A stretch of DNA of 64,000 bases, from NCBI GenBank assembly GCA_963989385.1, contig OZ022515.1, positions 7,534,803-7,598,802 on the forward strand, in the 5' to 3' direction. Numbering within the stretch: position 1 is the first letter of the stretch; each line of letters opens with the position of its first letter. The notes beneath the pieces were generated by a model. It had not been told where the DNA came from, searched no databases, and was given only the letters and a program-made list of their open reading frames with translations. This DNA comes from Ctena decussata (lineage: Eukaryota; Mollusca; Bivalvia; Lucinida; Lucinidae). The position numbers and the translations under genes are program-made. Shown piece by piece: positions 50,801 through 62,422 of the stretch.

Positions 50801-52132
50801 TTTGGACTTAAGATTGGGTCCAACATGAATTGGGCAGACTTGGAGTTCGGACTAAGGACCGAGTCCAACCTAGGTTCGTCAGACTCGGAGTTCGGACTAA
50901 GGACTGAGTCCAACCTAGGTTCAGCAGATTGGGAGATCTGATTAAGGACCGAGTCCAACCTATGTTCAGCAGACCTGGAGTTCGGACTAAAGACTGGGAA
51001 CAATATCAATCATATACTCACACTAGTATTGCCCTTGATACATCTAATTTCGCCCATTGTATTTTCCGTACTGTGAGGTATGATCGTGATACGGAAATAC
51101 GATCCGGCCCTGCGCTCGAAAATGCTATGTCAAAAGCCGAGATGGATATCCGTCTCACCCTTGATATAGGGCTGAGACTGATATTCATCTCGCCCGTGAT
51201 ACACCCTTTAGGCCCTCTTGAATCTGCATTTTAAAATTGTCAAAATAAAGGGGTAAATTGCATCTGTCACTACTTTATCACAACAAATGCGTATTGACAG
51301 CATATTGTTCCCCTAAAATCATATATGGAAAGGTTTAAAAACCATCATTCTCGACCCTAAATGCAGTAGATAAAAGCTAGGGTAGTTGAAAACAAGACCT
51401 GTCAGAGGGACAGGATAGCTAGCCTGACAGTGCCTTGCCCATTACACAAAAAACAGTGATTCTTGAAAAAAGGGTACAATTGTGAAAAAACCATGTCGCC
51501 GATGTTCAACAGACACACACACAAACATGCTTTAGACTAAATAGGTGATGTATTGTTATTTTGGCAGTGTAATATATATATATGCAAACCTTTAGGTATT
51601 CCCAGTAGGATTTAAGACGCTAAGCCTTGAATTTTTTACGATGCTTTTGTGTTGGGGTATGCTTTTTTCGACTGTCGCAAGCAGAGTAGCTATAATAAAC
51701 ACCTTTGATAAACAAGGTTATTGCTAAAAGCAAGATCAAATTTCTTTACCATTTAGAAATCCCAGGTTGACCGATGTTTCGTGTAGTTCCATTCAGTTTC
51801 TAATACGTTCATTTACAAAAATAATTGAAAAAGTTTCTTGTCGCCAAAATGCTACTCACCTACCGTAACGATTTCTAAGCCCCACCTATAAACAACAGTG
51901 AATGGATATTGTGATGGGAAATGAGTCTATTTTAGTACCAGGATATCCATTGAAATAAAAAGGATGAGAACAAATTCACTTCTTACACTAAAATCAGAGT
52001 AAGTAGCTTTAAGTTCACATTTTCATTTGTCACTTTTCACAGCCTTCCCTCCGTAACGGTACTTTTTTGGAACATTAGGTCTTTTGCAAAATGTTCTCTA
52101 TTAGTTTGCGCATGTGTAACAAGGATGTGGTT
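47832..52132 (-). repeat. Right arm (copy B) of the 4.3-kb inverted duplication
   Basis: Reverse complement of 41154-45461. It carries the 45-bp array at 50300-50990 and the same flanking blocks, including an identical set of non-domain open frames (a 134-residue frame at 49452-49856 differs from its partner at 43427-43834 by only one interior residue). Similarity ends at GGATGTGGTT (52132). Confidence 0.9.
50300..50990 (-). repeat. 45-bp tandem array, copy B
   Basis: The same units as copy A on the opposite strand, with the same order of variant units, so the two arrays were copied as part of the whole arm rather than expanding independently. Confidence 0.9.
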
Positions 52133-53212
52133 TATAAAAACCAATTTCATCCTTTTGTGATTCATAACTTATTGTACACTACCTGATTTGTCTCATGTCC
52201 TCTCCCATCCGTAACGGCTCCCCTCCGTAACTAAATCTTTGACCAAAACAACCGTCGTGATTTTGAAGTAAGTATCACAGTCAAATGAAATATACGTTTC
52301 TTTAAAACAACAGAAAGCAGAAAAGAACGATTTCTGTCATTTGAGTTTTAGAATTTTTCAGATATTTAATCGACTCCAGGCAATATATTTTGTCCAATAT
52401 ATCTACTAAGCGTGTGATCAACGGAAAAATATACATTTATTTCCCGATTTTTGTTTACTGTAGTTAGTATAGATAGGAGGTAGGGATAAACCATATAACA
52501 TGTGAACTTGCGGTCATTCAGTGCAGAAATGACCGACCAAATAGTGTCGTTACGGAGGGGAGAAAAACTCCATAAACTGACAGTGCACAAACAAAATGCA
52601 TTCTTATGGTAACTGATAGGTGGTAAGTCCAAGTAAACATGCTCTGGTATTGAATCTGCTATGCTTAAATAGATAAAACCGTTTTTGAATAAATAATTAT
52701 GAAAATTATTTTGGTTGATCCGTTACGGAGGGGAGCTGGTTAATTCGATCGTTCGATATGCGAAAAAATCAGAAGTTGGTATCTGGTTCTGAAATAAGCG
52801 GGTAGAATAAATCAGACTTCCTGTAAGATAAGCGTCTTTACAAATTATACAGATGAGGCATGGACACTTTTTAGTAAACAAGTATGTTACGGAGGGTAGA
52901 AAATCGTTACGGAGAGGAATTCTGGCGCTTAAAACAGCGTTTAAAACCGCGGTTATAAAAGTCCAGTTACATGGACAGTTATAAACATGTTCTGTCTGAG
53001 TGTTTACTATGAAACTGTAATTTTGTTCTTAAAATACGTCCACTATGTTAAAAAGCCCCTTCTAGTGTCATGATGGAAAGGCTGCAAATTTTAATAAAAG
53101 GCAGCTAAGTGCTATTAAAGTAACATGTATCCCAGAACTTACCACGGGAATGTTATTTTAAGATCCATAAATTTAAGCATCACAGACAGCTTAAGAACGA
53201 AAAAAACCCGAT

Positions 53213-53268
53213 TCGTGACAAAGCCAAGAACGTTGTCTGTTGCGCAAACAAAGACTCAGATCAGCCTT
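53213..53268. mobile_element. GAGCCGCGAC palindromic element, fragment
   Basis: CGTGACAAAGCCAAGAACGT, TGTTGCGCAAACAAAGACTC and AGATCAGCC, a diverged piece of the left arm. Confidence 0.5.
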
Positions 53269-53286
53269 ATAAGGCCTGAAGAAAGC

Positions 53287-53480
53287 GATTTTATTTATGT
53301 CCTTTATAGCAATATTTCAGTCATATCAGGACGGTGGAAGGGTATTAGGGTGATATTGAAAAGTTTGTGCAATGGAACCCCTTTTACGGTTTGGAAGATT
53401 TCCGCCTCCAGGGGTTTTCGAGCCGGTTCCACTAGAACAGCAGTCCAGCACGTAACCTACTGAGCTATCGGAGCTCCTCT
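53287..53480 (-). mobile_element. tRNA-derived SINE, family S2
   Basis: On the minus strand the head reads GGAGCTCCGATAGCTCAGTA (A box) and CTAGTGGAACCGGCTCGAAA (weak B box). The body has AAAAGGGGTTCCATTGCACA. The tail CCGTCCTGATATGACTGAAA followed by TATTGCTATAAAGG is the shared S2 tail. Confidence 0.72.
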
Positions 53481-55124
53481 TCTGCTCCCCCCCCCCGCCA
53501 TCTTCTCCTCCCACACCTGTCACTACACAACCATCACTCCCCACCCCCACCCACATCCCGCAGAAAGGTACAAAAATAAAACGACAGAAGAGAACAGGTC
53601 TAAGGGAAGCAACCTTAGAGATAACAGATAACAACAATTCAATATTGCACATTATGAAAAGCCAGACAAAATAAAGCTTTTTCTGCACAAATACACGGGC
53701 AAATCAGAGAAACATGTAGACTTTCCAGGGGCCACCGGAGATAGACATGAATGTATACATGTCCTCGAGTAGCCCAAGGAGCACCCGGACACCACCCGAG
53801 TTCACACTTAAGCGGTCATGCCGAAAGTGCTCAAACTAAATCCATACGAGGGTTGTAAAGATGCCATATTTCAGTAGACCATTTGAACCACATATTTCCT
53901 AATATTATCACTGTGATATCCAAAACAGGAATTACTGCTTGACAACTCCAAGAATGCGTATCAATAATGACTCTTCAAAGTGACCGAAATTTACAAAGTC
54001 AGGAAAGATATTTGAATTACAACTTGTCTTTTGCCCTTAAAGAGTTATCGGTAATAAATAAGATAACGAACGACGCACGTTAAACTTTCTACCCTCCGTA
54101 ACGAAAATCATTGTGGGAGAAAAAATGGTAGAAAAGGCAGATTATGATTAGGTACTATCTGTAGGTGTTCAAAAGGTTGACGGCACTGACCAGCTCTGGA
54201 TATTTTTTGTTTTTCATGATTTACATTTTTACCTATGATGGAGGGTCATATTTCGAATTCATTGCTCTTAATGATATATAATTTGCTTAAAATAGCAGCG
54301 TCATTGTATTAATATAATATCCACTGATCTGTATTTAGAAGAAAAAGGTTGGAATTTAGAAGATACGCCCCACTTCTAAGTAATTTTTGTGAAATGCTAA
54401 ATGCACTCCCCTCCGTAACGACAATGGTAGTTTGAAAAAATGTTCACAATACACTTACAAATACCATATACCACTAAAAGTGTCATATAAAGTTACCATT
54501 GATAGGTTTGTGAGCTGTTTCCGTCACTGGCGCTTTTAATGACTTGACTAATTTGTTTATTGCTTGGAAAGCAAATAGGGTAGTTTTATTAAATTGTTCA
54601 TTTAAAGAAAGCCTTCTGTTTTCATTTTAATGAACTATTTATATAGGATACTGAAAGTGATCAATGCCATACAGAAATTATAGTTTTAGGTCAATATTGC
54701 ATAAAGAGTGGCCATCCTGCAAACTACGTACATTTAATACCTGCCAAACCTGCGGCTATATGCCTTGTGTGGTTATATCTCACCTCCGTAACGACGATTT
54801 TAACGCCATATTTTGACATAAAACCATGTTTTTACTGTTTTACTTGGTGTGGGTAATACTTTGCATACATAAACAAGGGCTTGTCTACCGTCAAAAGTAA
54901 AAATTATGCAAAGACCAGGAACTGAAACAATCAAAATCCAAATCCAGCCCTCAAACCATAGTTGGAAACAACTAAGATTACAAATAATTAAGATACAGAG
55001 AACATATGGTCAACCGAGTGAGCAGCTTGTTCCCAAAAGGTGGCCACTCAGCAACCCAAACCGAACCAAAAATAATAAGAACATACATAAGGTAAAACAT
55101 CACAGAAACTCTGACACCAAAAGC

Positions 55125-55240
55125 AGGCAACAGAGAACCACAACAGAACTACCGCCTTGGAACGGTCAGTAATGAATTACTGGGGGGCTTAAATCGATTT
55201 TACAGGCCCAACCTCACCCTCAGTTTCTGAAGTGGTACAA
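55125..55240 (+). repeat. Dispersed repeat with CCGCCTTGGAACGG motif
   Basis: AACAGAGAACCACAACAGAA, CTACCGCCTTGGAACGGTCA, TACTGGGGGGCTTAAATCG. Related to 20965-21110 and, inverted, 21985-22150. Confidence 0.6.
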
Positions 55241-55876
55241 AACATTTAGTTGGTCGTTCGGTTCGCATGATAACCCTCTAACTCGTCAATGAATCATCAC
55301 GGTAAACACATAAATCAAATTTCAACACCATGAAGAAGCAAAGACGAGGACTCAACATATACAACGGGCCGTCTGACAGGTGGAGATCCCTGTCCTGCCA
55401 AACGACCCCACTGGAAATCTGAAGCAAAAGAAGGTCACCAGTTGAGCCCCGGTGGACCAAGCAACAAATTCATATTTTTGAAACGATGAAACGAAGTTCA
55501 TTTTTTTGATTTTTTTCACCCACAATTGTACCCTTTTTTCAAGAATCACTGAAAAACTTTAATGTTTCTCCATCCAGAAAAGATTTCTGTGGTGTTTTGT
55601 CACAGTCACTCGTGTCGAAACAGTTTTCTGGAAGCATCTGCCATGAAAACAGTCTCGTTTCTCTAATTTCTATTACTTTCTTGTGAATGTTGTGAAATAA
55701 GGATGCTGGGAAGTTAAAGACGACTCTTGCTGTATCAGACTGCTATAACTGCAACTGCAATTCTCACATTACAGGTCTAGCGGAATACCGAAGAGTTTCC
55801 CCTCGATGCTAGAACTGAGCATTCATTTTTATACACGTAAGTATATGATAAGAAGATCATAACACGGTTGTTTTTT

Positions 55877-56302
55877 GTCCGAACTCCGAACCGGCCGAAC
55901 CCAACATTGACCCACAGTTAGTCCGAACTCCGAACCTACCGAACCGACAAACAACCCATTCTTAGTCCGAACTCCGAACCTGCCGAACTCATGAAAGCCC
56001 TGTTTCTTTATTCCGAACTCCGAATCTTTTCGCCGAGCTCCGAAACTTTATTCCGAACTCCGAACCTACCGAACTGACAAACAACCCTTTCTTAGTCCGA
56101 ACTCCGAACCTGCCGAACTCATGAAAGCCCCGTTTCTTTATTCCGAACTCCGAATCTTTACGCCGAACTCCGAATCTTTATTCCGAACTCCGAACCTACC
56201 GAACCGAAAAAACAACCCATTCTTAGTCCGAACTCCGAACCTGCCGAACTCATGAAAGCCCCGTTTGTTTATTCCGAACTCCGAAACTTTACGCCGAACC
56301 CT
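55877..56302 (+). repeat. TCCGAACTCCGAACC array, copy C
   Basis: GTCCGAACTCCGAACCTACC and GAACTCATGAAAGCCCTG-type units arranged in a longer repeat of roughly 130-150 bp (three rounds). It shares the TCCGAACTCCGA core and the exit sequence with copies A and B but not the 45-bp period. Confidence 0.8.
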
Positions 56303-56975
56303 GGGTCAAAACACAATCCTGGACCATCTTGAAAAAATGCAGAAAGTAATATTATCGATCTTGTATCTTGATAACTATCATTTTTGATATACAATAACTA
56401 AATGATAATAATAACGATTATAACTTCGTGAGATAATGACATACCACTTCAATTTTATCTTACAAAATAATGGCACAATGAATAAACTAGGCTAACAAAA
56501 TATCATTATTACATATGACACCATATTAGACAGTATAGATAAACCATGCATAAAGCCGTCGTATATATGGTACGCTTGTATGTGAGAGAGATCAATAAAG
56601 GTGAATGTGTGCGCCTCCAGGGGAAGAAACTCTGTCACTTCCGTCTCCTTTCAAAAAGAGCAAACTCCTGAAGAAGAGAATTTGGTCCCCATGGAGCAGA
56701 CTTCTTTAACTCCCGTCCTCAATCCCGAAAAAATATAAAGCAAATACTTCAATATGGAATCAAGTTCCAACTTTATCCACTAAACTGGAAACAAATGCTC
56801 TAACATTGGCGCCGTTTGGTCAGAATCCTCTCTGTTCGCTTGTACACTCTATAATTTGTAAGAAATCAAACCAAAGACATTGATCATTTTAATCATTGAT
56901 TTACCAAAAAACCCGTTTTGAACGAAAGTTTTTTTCATGCGTATCCCTTTACCATCTTTCGTACGTACGAGTAAG

Positions 56976-57045
56976 GGAGCCCCGGTAGCTCAGTTGGTTA
57001 AGTACTAGCCTACTGCTCTAGCAGTCTTGGGTTCGATTCCCGACT
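56976..57045 (+). mobile_element. SINE S2-type tRNA-like head
   Basis: GGAGCCCCGGTAGCTCAGTT has a good A box, CTACTGCTCTAGCAGTC is in the anticodon position and GGGTTCGATTCCC is a good B box. The 3' side (GACTGAAATAC) does not pair with the 5' acceptor strand, so it is not a functional tRNA. No S2 tail follows. Confidence 0.65.
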
Positions 57046-57261
57046 GAAATACTGGTGAAAAAGACATAAAATCGCAAGTCATCCATCCATACATGCATGC
57101 AGCCAGAAAGCTTTTACTTCTTGTCTCCGACCCAGTCTATAAACTAAAATCTGCTCCTACCTATATATGAAAATATTTTGGGACCTATGCCTCTGGACAA
57201 GGCCTATGTGTAGAACACTGATACAGGAATCTCAATTTACAGCCCTATATTGGAAAACAAG

Positions 57262-58860
57262 AGGTCCATGATGGACCTAAATCGCTCACCTGAGTTATGA
57301 TGAAATAACATGGAAGATCATCTATTTGATGATGGTTCAATTGGAGCAGTTTTGCACTTTCTAATCTATATTCTGACAAAGTTTCATGAAGATTGGATCA
57401 AAACAGTGTCCTCTAGAGTGTACACAATGTTTTTCTAAGATCTGATTGGGCAATCTAGTTTTTGATCAGACATTATTCACTTTCAAACTTGGCCTACATT
57501 TCATGAAGATAAACATTCTGAAAAAGTTTCATGAATATTCAATGCAGAAATAAAGCCACAGTTGTGTACACAAGGTTTTTCTATGATTTGACCTAGTGAC
57601 CTAGTTTTTGACCTGACAAGACCCAGTTTCAAGCTTGGCCTAGATTTTATTAAGATAATCATTCTGACACAGTTTCATGAAGATTGAACCAAAGCTGTGC
57701 CCTCTAGAGTATCCACAATGTTTTTCTAAGGTTTGACCTAGTGACCTAGTTTTTGATCCGACATGACCTAGTTGCACCCTTGGTCTAGATTTGTTGAAGT
57801 TTAACATTTTGAAAAAGTTTCATGAAGATTGGAACAGATTTGTGCCCTCTAGAGCAATCACATGTTTTTTCTAAGATCTGACCTAGTGACCTAGTTTTTG
57901 ACCTGAATGGCCCAGTTTCAAATTTGGTCCATATTTCATAAAGATAAGCATTCTGACAAAGTTTCATGAAGATTGGATCATAACTGTGCCCTCTAGAGTG
58001 TACACAAGGTTCTTCTAAGATTTGACCTAGTGACCTAGTTTTTGACCCCACATGACTCAGTTTCAATCTTGGCCTAAATTGTATGAGGATAAACATTCTG
58101 GGAAAGTTTCATGAAGATTGGATTATAACTGCGTCCCCTAGAGTGTACACAAGGTTTTTCTAAGATTTGACCTAGTGACCTAGTTTTTTACCTCACATGA
58201 CCCAATTTCATACTTGGTCTAGATTTCATTAACTTTTTTAAAGATAAACATTCTGACAATGTTTCATGATGATTGGATTAAAACTGTGCCCTCTATGTCA
58301 TTCTAAGATTTATTTCTATTTTTAGCTCTGGCGGCCATTTTATTCAGTGGAGTGAAACCGTTTTAGCAATTTGGTTTAGGGCCATGAGTCAAACATTTCT
58401 ATCAAATTATTTTGAAATCGAGCCATTGGCTTCAGAGGAGATGTCGTTTAAAGGTTTTTCTATTTTTAGATTTCTATTTTCAGCTCTGGCGGCCATTTTG
58501 TTCAGCGGACTGAAACCCTTTTAGCAATTTTGGTTCAGGGCCATGAGTCAAACATTTCTGTGAAATTATTTTGAAATTGAGCCATTGGCTTCAGAGGAGA
58601 TGTCATTTAAAGGTTTTTCTATTTTTAGCTCCGGTGGCCATTTTGTTCAGCGGAGCGGAACCATTTTAGCAATTTTGGTTCAGGGTTATAACAGAAACAT
58701 TTTTTTGAAATTATTTTGAAATTGGCCCACTGGTCTAGGAGGAGATGTCGTTTGAAGAAATTGTTGACGGACGGACGGACGGACGACGGACGGACGACGG
58801 ACGACGGACAAATATCGATCACAATAGCTCACCTTGAGCACTTCGTGCTCAGGTGAGCTA
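57262..58860 (+). mobile_element. Minisatellite element with CTCACCTGAG termini
   Basis: Starts GAGGTCCATGATGGACCTAA and ATCGCTCACCTGAG, ends GTGCTCAGGTGAGCTAC. CTCACCTGAG/CTCAGGTGAG is a terminal inverted repeat. The body has about six 140-bp units (TTTGACCTAGTGACCTAGTT, AAAGTTTCATGAAGATTGGA), then three about 150-bp units (CGGCCATTTTGTTCAGCGGA, GCCATTGGCTTCAGAGGAGA) and a GACGGACGGACGG tail. Non-coding. Same superfamily as 25110-27040. Confidence 0.75.
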
Positions 58861-59235
58861 CAAACGTATAAAAATACAAGACATATTTGTGTGAGCGCGG
58901 CTCCATTCGAATCACTACTGCCTGCGCAAACAACATAGACTTAGATCAGTATGCATATCCACGCAGTCTCACACGGACAGGCAGTCTGTGCTTCTGTGTA
59001 AACGTATCAGTGTTTTCAGTTGTCATTTATAAGATGTCGAAAGACGTTTCTGTGCGAGCATTTTTTTTTTATTTATTTATTTTTTTTGTTTTTTTGCTTT
59101 TGTTTATTTGGAAGATTCTGACAGGAAGCGCAGGCCATGCCAAGGTTGTTGCTTACTTTTTATTTTATTGTTGTTCACATGCCATAAAGCACATTTTACG
59201 CATTTTTCACTGTAAAATCATGATTAGTCAAACCG

Positions 59236-59312
59236 GAGCGCCTGACCTTGTGGGCCCAGTGCTCGCTTTTAATGCAAGGAGTTGTGGATTCGACTCCTTA
59301 TGGGCGTCACAT
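59236..59312 (+). mobile_element. Possible tRNA-like SINE head
   Basis: GGAGCGCCTGACCTTGTGGG could be a degenerate acceptor and A box, and GTGGATTCGACTCCTTA resembles a B box. No second copy in the window. Weak. Confidence 0.3.
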
Positions 59313-59898
59313 GCCCGATCAGGCTCTTCAATCCAGTAGATCCGTCGCTAAACAAGCAAGAAAAAAATCAGTATGTTCAATTTGCCATACTTTCGTTGCA
59401 CAAAAGAACAGCGATGACTGAATATCGGCGCTATTCAAGTGGTCTCAACAGACTGTCGAAAATATGTTTTGTGGCTCTAAAATTAAATCACCTTCCCCGG
59501 TTAATGCAAGAATGTGGATAAGTCATAAAACAGTGGGCATAGTTATCTCCATGCATTTATAAGTTTGACAAAAAAATAATAAATAAATAAATACAAAATG
59601 TTATCTTTGGCAGTAAACGGCAACTAATGCATCCAAATTTTATGAAATTTCATTTTAAGAGCTGCTCGCACATGGAAACAAAATATTTGGTACCATTATT
59701 GTTAAAAAGTCAACCACTTATAAAATAGTTATGTTTTGGACATTTCTTAAGACCTCATTGTAAGAACAGTTCGCTTGTCACAAAAAAAAAAAAGAAAAGA
59801 AAACGAATAACAAAAAACGGGGGTTTAAACAATTTAATGATATTAGCACCAAATGTCTTCGGACACATAAATTTTAAGAAGTTTTCCTTTCAGTAAGA

Positions 59899-59899
<1 letters not shown>

Positions 59900-59933
<34 letters not shown>

Positions 59934-60065
59934 TTGATAATAATAATAATAATAATTATAATAATAATAAAGGATTAAGATTAATCGAAAAGAAGAAGAA
60001 TAAGTAGCAAAACTGGTCAAAATAACAAATCTAATACCAATAATAATAATAATAATAATAATAAT
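59900..60065. repeat. (AAT)n microsatellites
   Basis: Runs of AAT at 59900-59968 and 60041-60065, with AGAAGAAGAA between them. No gene is recognised from 59520 to 60500. Confidence 0.92.
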
Positions 60066-60504
60066 TGTTCGAAAGTATTAAAAAAATAATGTTTGAATAA
60101 TTGTATAAATGTATAAATATCGAAAATTTTATATTCATCCACTTACAATTATTTCCGTGCACACATGATTGACAACACTGTCCTGTTAACTAGGGCCTGC
60201 AAATCCGTTGTTTGTTCGATAAAACAGATTGCCGAAAACAGATGGCCACCTGTTACGTAATAACGGAAGTCTGGTGCGATTGATCAGGACACGGAAGCAG
60301 TAGCCATAGCTACCAGATAATTTATAATTGTGAAGTGGTATTTGTCAAGGGATTTTTATGGGGTAAGGTTTCAAATGCAAATGCAAAAAAAAAAAAAAAA
60401 AATAGAAAAAATAAATAAATAAATCAAACTATATCGACTAAGATTAAAGCATAAATTATGATGTAAACTCGGGATTCAGATTTTCCAACTTTTTAAATAG
60501 AATG

Positions 60505-60690
60505 AATGACTTACGATTTTACGTCCTTTCCAACAGTGTTTCTGTCATATCAGGACGATGGGAAGGTGATAATGAAGGGCTGCGTGCAATGGAACCACGT
60601 TTATGGTAGAAAATAGCGAACCCGGGTCCTCTAGATCAGTAGAGTAGGCTAGCGCTTCACCTACTGAGCATCCGGTGCTTCTCCTTCTAT
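60505..60690 (-). mobile_element. tRNA-derived SINE, family S2
   Basis: The minus-strand head is AGGAGAAGCACCGGATGCTC, AGTAGGTGAAGCGCTAGCCT and ACTGATCTAGAGGACCCGGG. The body has GTGGTTCCATTGCACGC. The tail is CGTCCTGATATGACAGAAAC and ACTGTTGGAAAGGACGT. Confidence 0.75.
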
Positions 60691-61074
60691 GAAGGATATA
60701 TTTTTTGTATGATGAAATATGGGGCGAAAACGAAAGTATTAAGTTTTAAACAACTTCATGACGATCTTTAGGCTTAAATTTGCCATAAATGTTGAGGAGC
60801 AATAAACCTCGAAAGATCCGGCGTTGTGTCTCTCAAAATGCCGAGCAGAGCAAATTCATTCGCGCAGTCTGATCGGTGTCTTTCCAGTTCACTTAAACTA
60901 TATGATTATAGCATCGTCAAATGGCTGGGCTTGCAAAATGCGCATGTACATACCAAACTGCGCTTCAGCATATGCTGGAATATAATGTGAAGATTTCATA
61001 ATGCCCCGAAAATACTCATACTTCCAATGATCGTAAATGCAGTGCGTAATCGATTCAGAGCGGGTCTGGGATGG

Positions 61075-61268
61075 CTTGAAGGCTTACGGTTTTGCGTCCT
61101 GTTCAACAGTATTTCAGTCATATTTGGGCAATGGGAGGATGATAGTGAAGGCTTTGCGCAATGGAACCCCGTTTACGGTTGGAAAGATGTTTTTTTTCGT
61201 TTTGGGTCGAACACGGGACCACTAGATTAGCTGGCAAGCACTTAACCTACTACGCTCCCGAGACTTCT
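61075..61268 (-). mobile_element. tRNA-derived SINE, family S2
   Basis: The minus-strand head is CTCGGGAGCGTAGTAGGTTA and AGCTAATCTAGTGGTCCCGT, the body AACGGGGTTCCATTGCGCAA and the tail AATATGACTGAAATACTGTT with GAACAGGACGCAAAACC. It lies about 400 bp from the previous copy, in the same orientation. Confidence 0.75.
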
Positions 61269-62069
61269 GCCGGTCAGGAACATTCTGACATTTATTTTTT
61301 TGTATTCATCGGCATAGTATAAAACATACAGTGAGTCTTGGAGCCTAGTCATAGAATGAGTCTAAATGTTAGGACAGACATGCCTGGGCAAATGGTGTAG
61401 ACAGACACCTATCAAGAGCAGTCTGTCCAGGCCACACTCTTTGTTAGCACCCTAATAATTACAAAATTTATGGATATAGGCATGATCACTGGTTCTCAAA
61501 CTACCATAAGATTTCTAAACATTGGGACAGATAGGGCTGAGCAAATAGTGCAGACCCAGCTCAGGCCGAAGGAGTCGTCTGGTTAGTGTCTACACTGTTT
61601 GCAATTCCAGCTTCAGCTCTGAGATTTATTTCGGCATTGGAGAAAAAAAAGTGTTCAATTTGAGGAATGTTACGGTTAATATGTAACATGTTTAAGGTGT
61701 TTTCCAATTCTTAGAACTCAAGATTCCACTCCATAACTCCACTCTATGTTTCATACTATGCCGTATTCGTCACCATTATGCCGCACGAACGGCGAATTAT
61801 CAGACTGACCTTATAATTAGAATATGTTCATTTGCCTGATAAGTCAGGTCCGCCTGCACATCAACAACTGTTTAAAGCCCTTTTTCTACTCTCTAAATTG
61901 AATGGAAGCCTCAAACCAGACTGCACAGATGTCCAGGCTGATTTGAGTAGTCACTGTTTACAAAGTTTGTCATTAACCTTTTCACAGGCGCTAATTACCT
62001 CTTTTTCTTTAACCCCACATTTTTTCAGCCCCCAAAATAAGGACATTTTAATATAATGGTTGCATCGTT
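61269..62069. other. No gene recognised; degenerate palindrome-like pieces
   Basis: Contains ATGCCTGGGCAAATGGTGTA, then GAGCAGTCTGTCCAGGC (61380-61430), and GATGTCCAGGCTGATTTGAG (61925-61950). These resemble scraps of the GAGCCGCGAC element but are too degraded to call. Confidence 0.35.
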
Positions 62070-62343
62070 AATACATGTACTTTCAGTTGTTTTGTTGCTT
62101 TACGTCCACGGTACAGCTATGGTCATATCGGGACTGTCATTTAACCTAACCACACCATTCCTGGGCAGGCTTAGACCTCCTAAACGGTTAACCAGTATTT
62201 AGTGTACATACTTTCGCCAGTAAATGACAACAGCACTGCCTGAAATAGCGGAAAGAGAAACGAAAATAAGTGGCCGGACCGGATATCGAACCCGAGACCT
62301 CTGGCTCTTGAGTCAGACGCGCTACCGACTGCGTTACGCGGAT
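62070..62343 (-). mobile_element. tRNA-derived SINE, family S1
   Basis: The minus-strand head is CGCGTAACGCAGTCGGTAGC, GACTCAAGAGCCAGAGGTC and the B box GGGTTCGATATCC. The body has CCGGCCACTTATTTTCG and CGAAAGTATGTACACTAAAT. The tail is GGTTAGGTTAAATGACAGTC. Matches 6644-6910 over its length. Confidence 0.75.
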
Positions 62344-62393
62344 ATTTCGATACAATCATTATGAAAACAGTTTACCATACTGGGTATGTGTGT

Positions 62394-62422
62394 GTGGGGG
62401 GGGGGGGGGGGGGGGGGGGGAG
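62394..62422. repeat. Poly-G tract
   Basis: About 25 consecutive G after TGTGTGTGT. A possible G-quadruplex or assembly-sensitive site. Confidence 0.95.

Larger units (their letters stand above)
52200..56325 (+). repeat. Diverged third copy (C) of the array-bearing unit
   Basis: Same landmark order as copy A: CGTTACGGAGGGG motifs (52206-54793), the exact 31-bp block at 55521-55551 (ACAATTGTACCCTTTTTTCA, then AGAATCACTG), a TCCGAACTCCGAACC array (55877-56302) and GGGTCAAAACACAATCCTGG (56303). The intervening sequence is mostly unalignable by eye and contains a SINE (53287-53480), a palindrome fragment (53213-53268) and another repeat (55125-55240). Homology stops soon after 56325. Confidence 0.6.

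Noticed and set aside
56976..57045. Functional tRNA gene
   Set aside because: A and B boxes are good but the acceptor strands do not pair. Matches the SINE S2 head.
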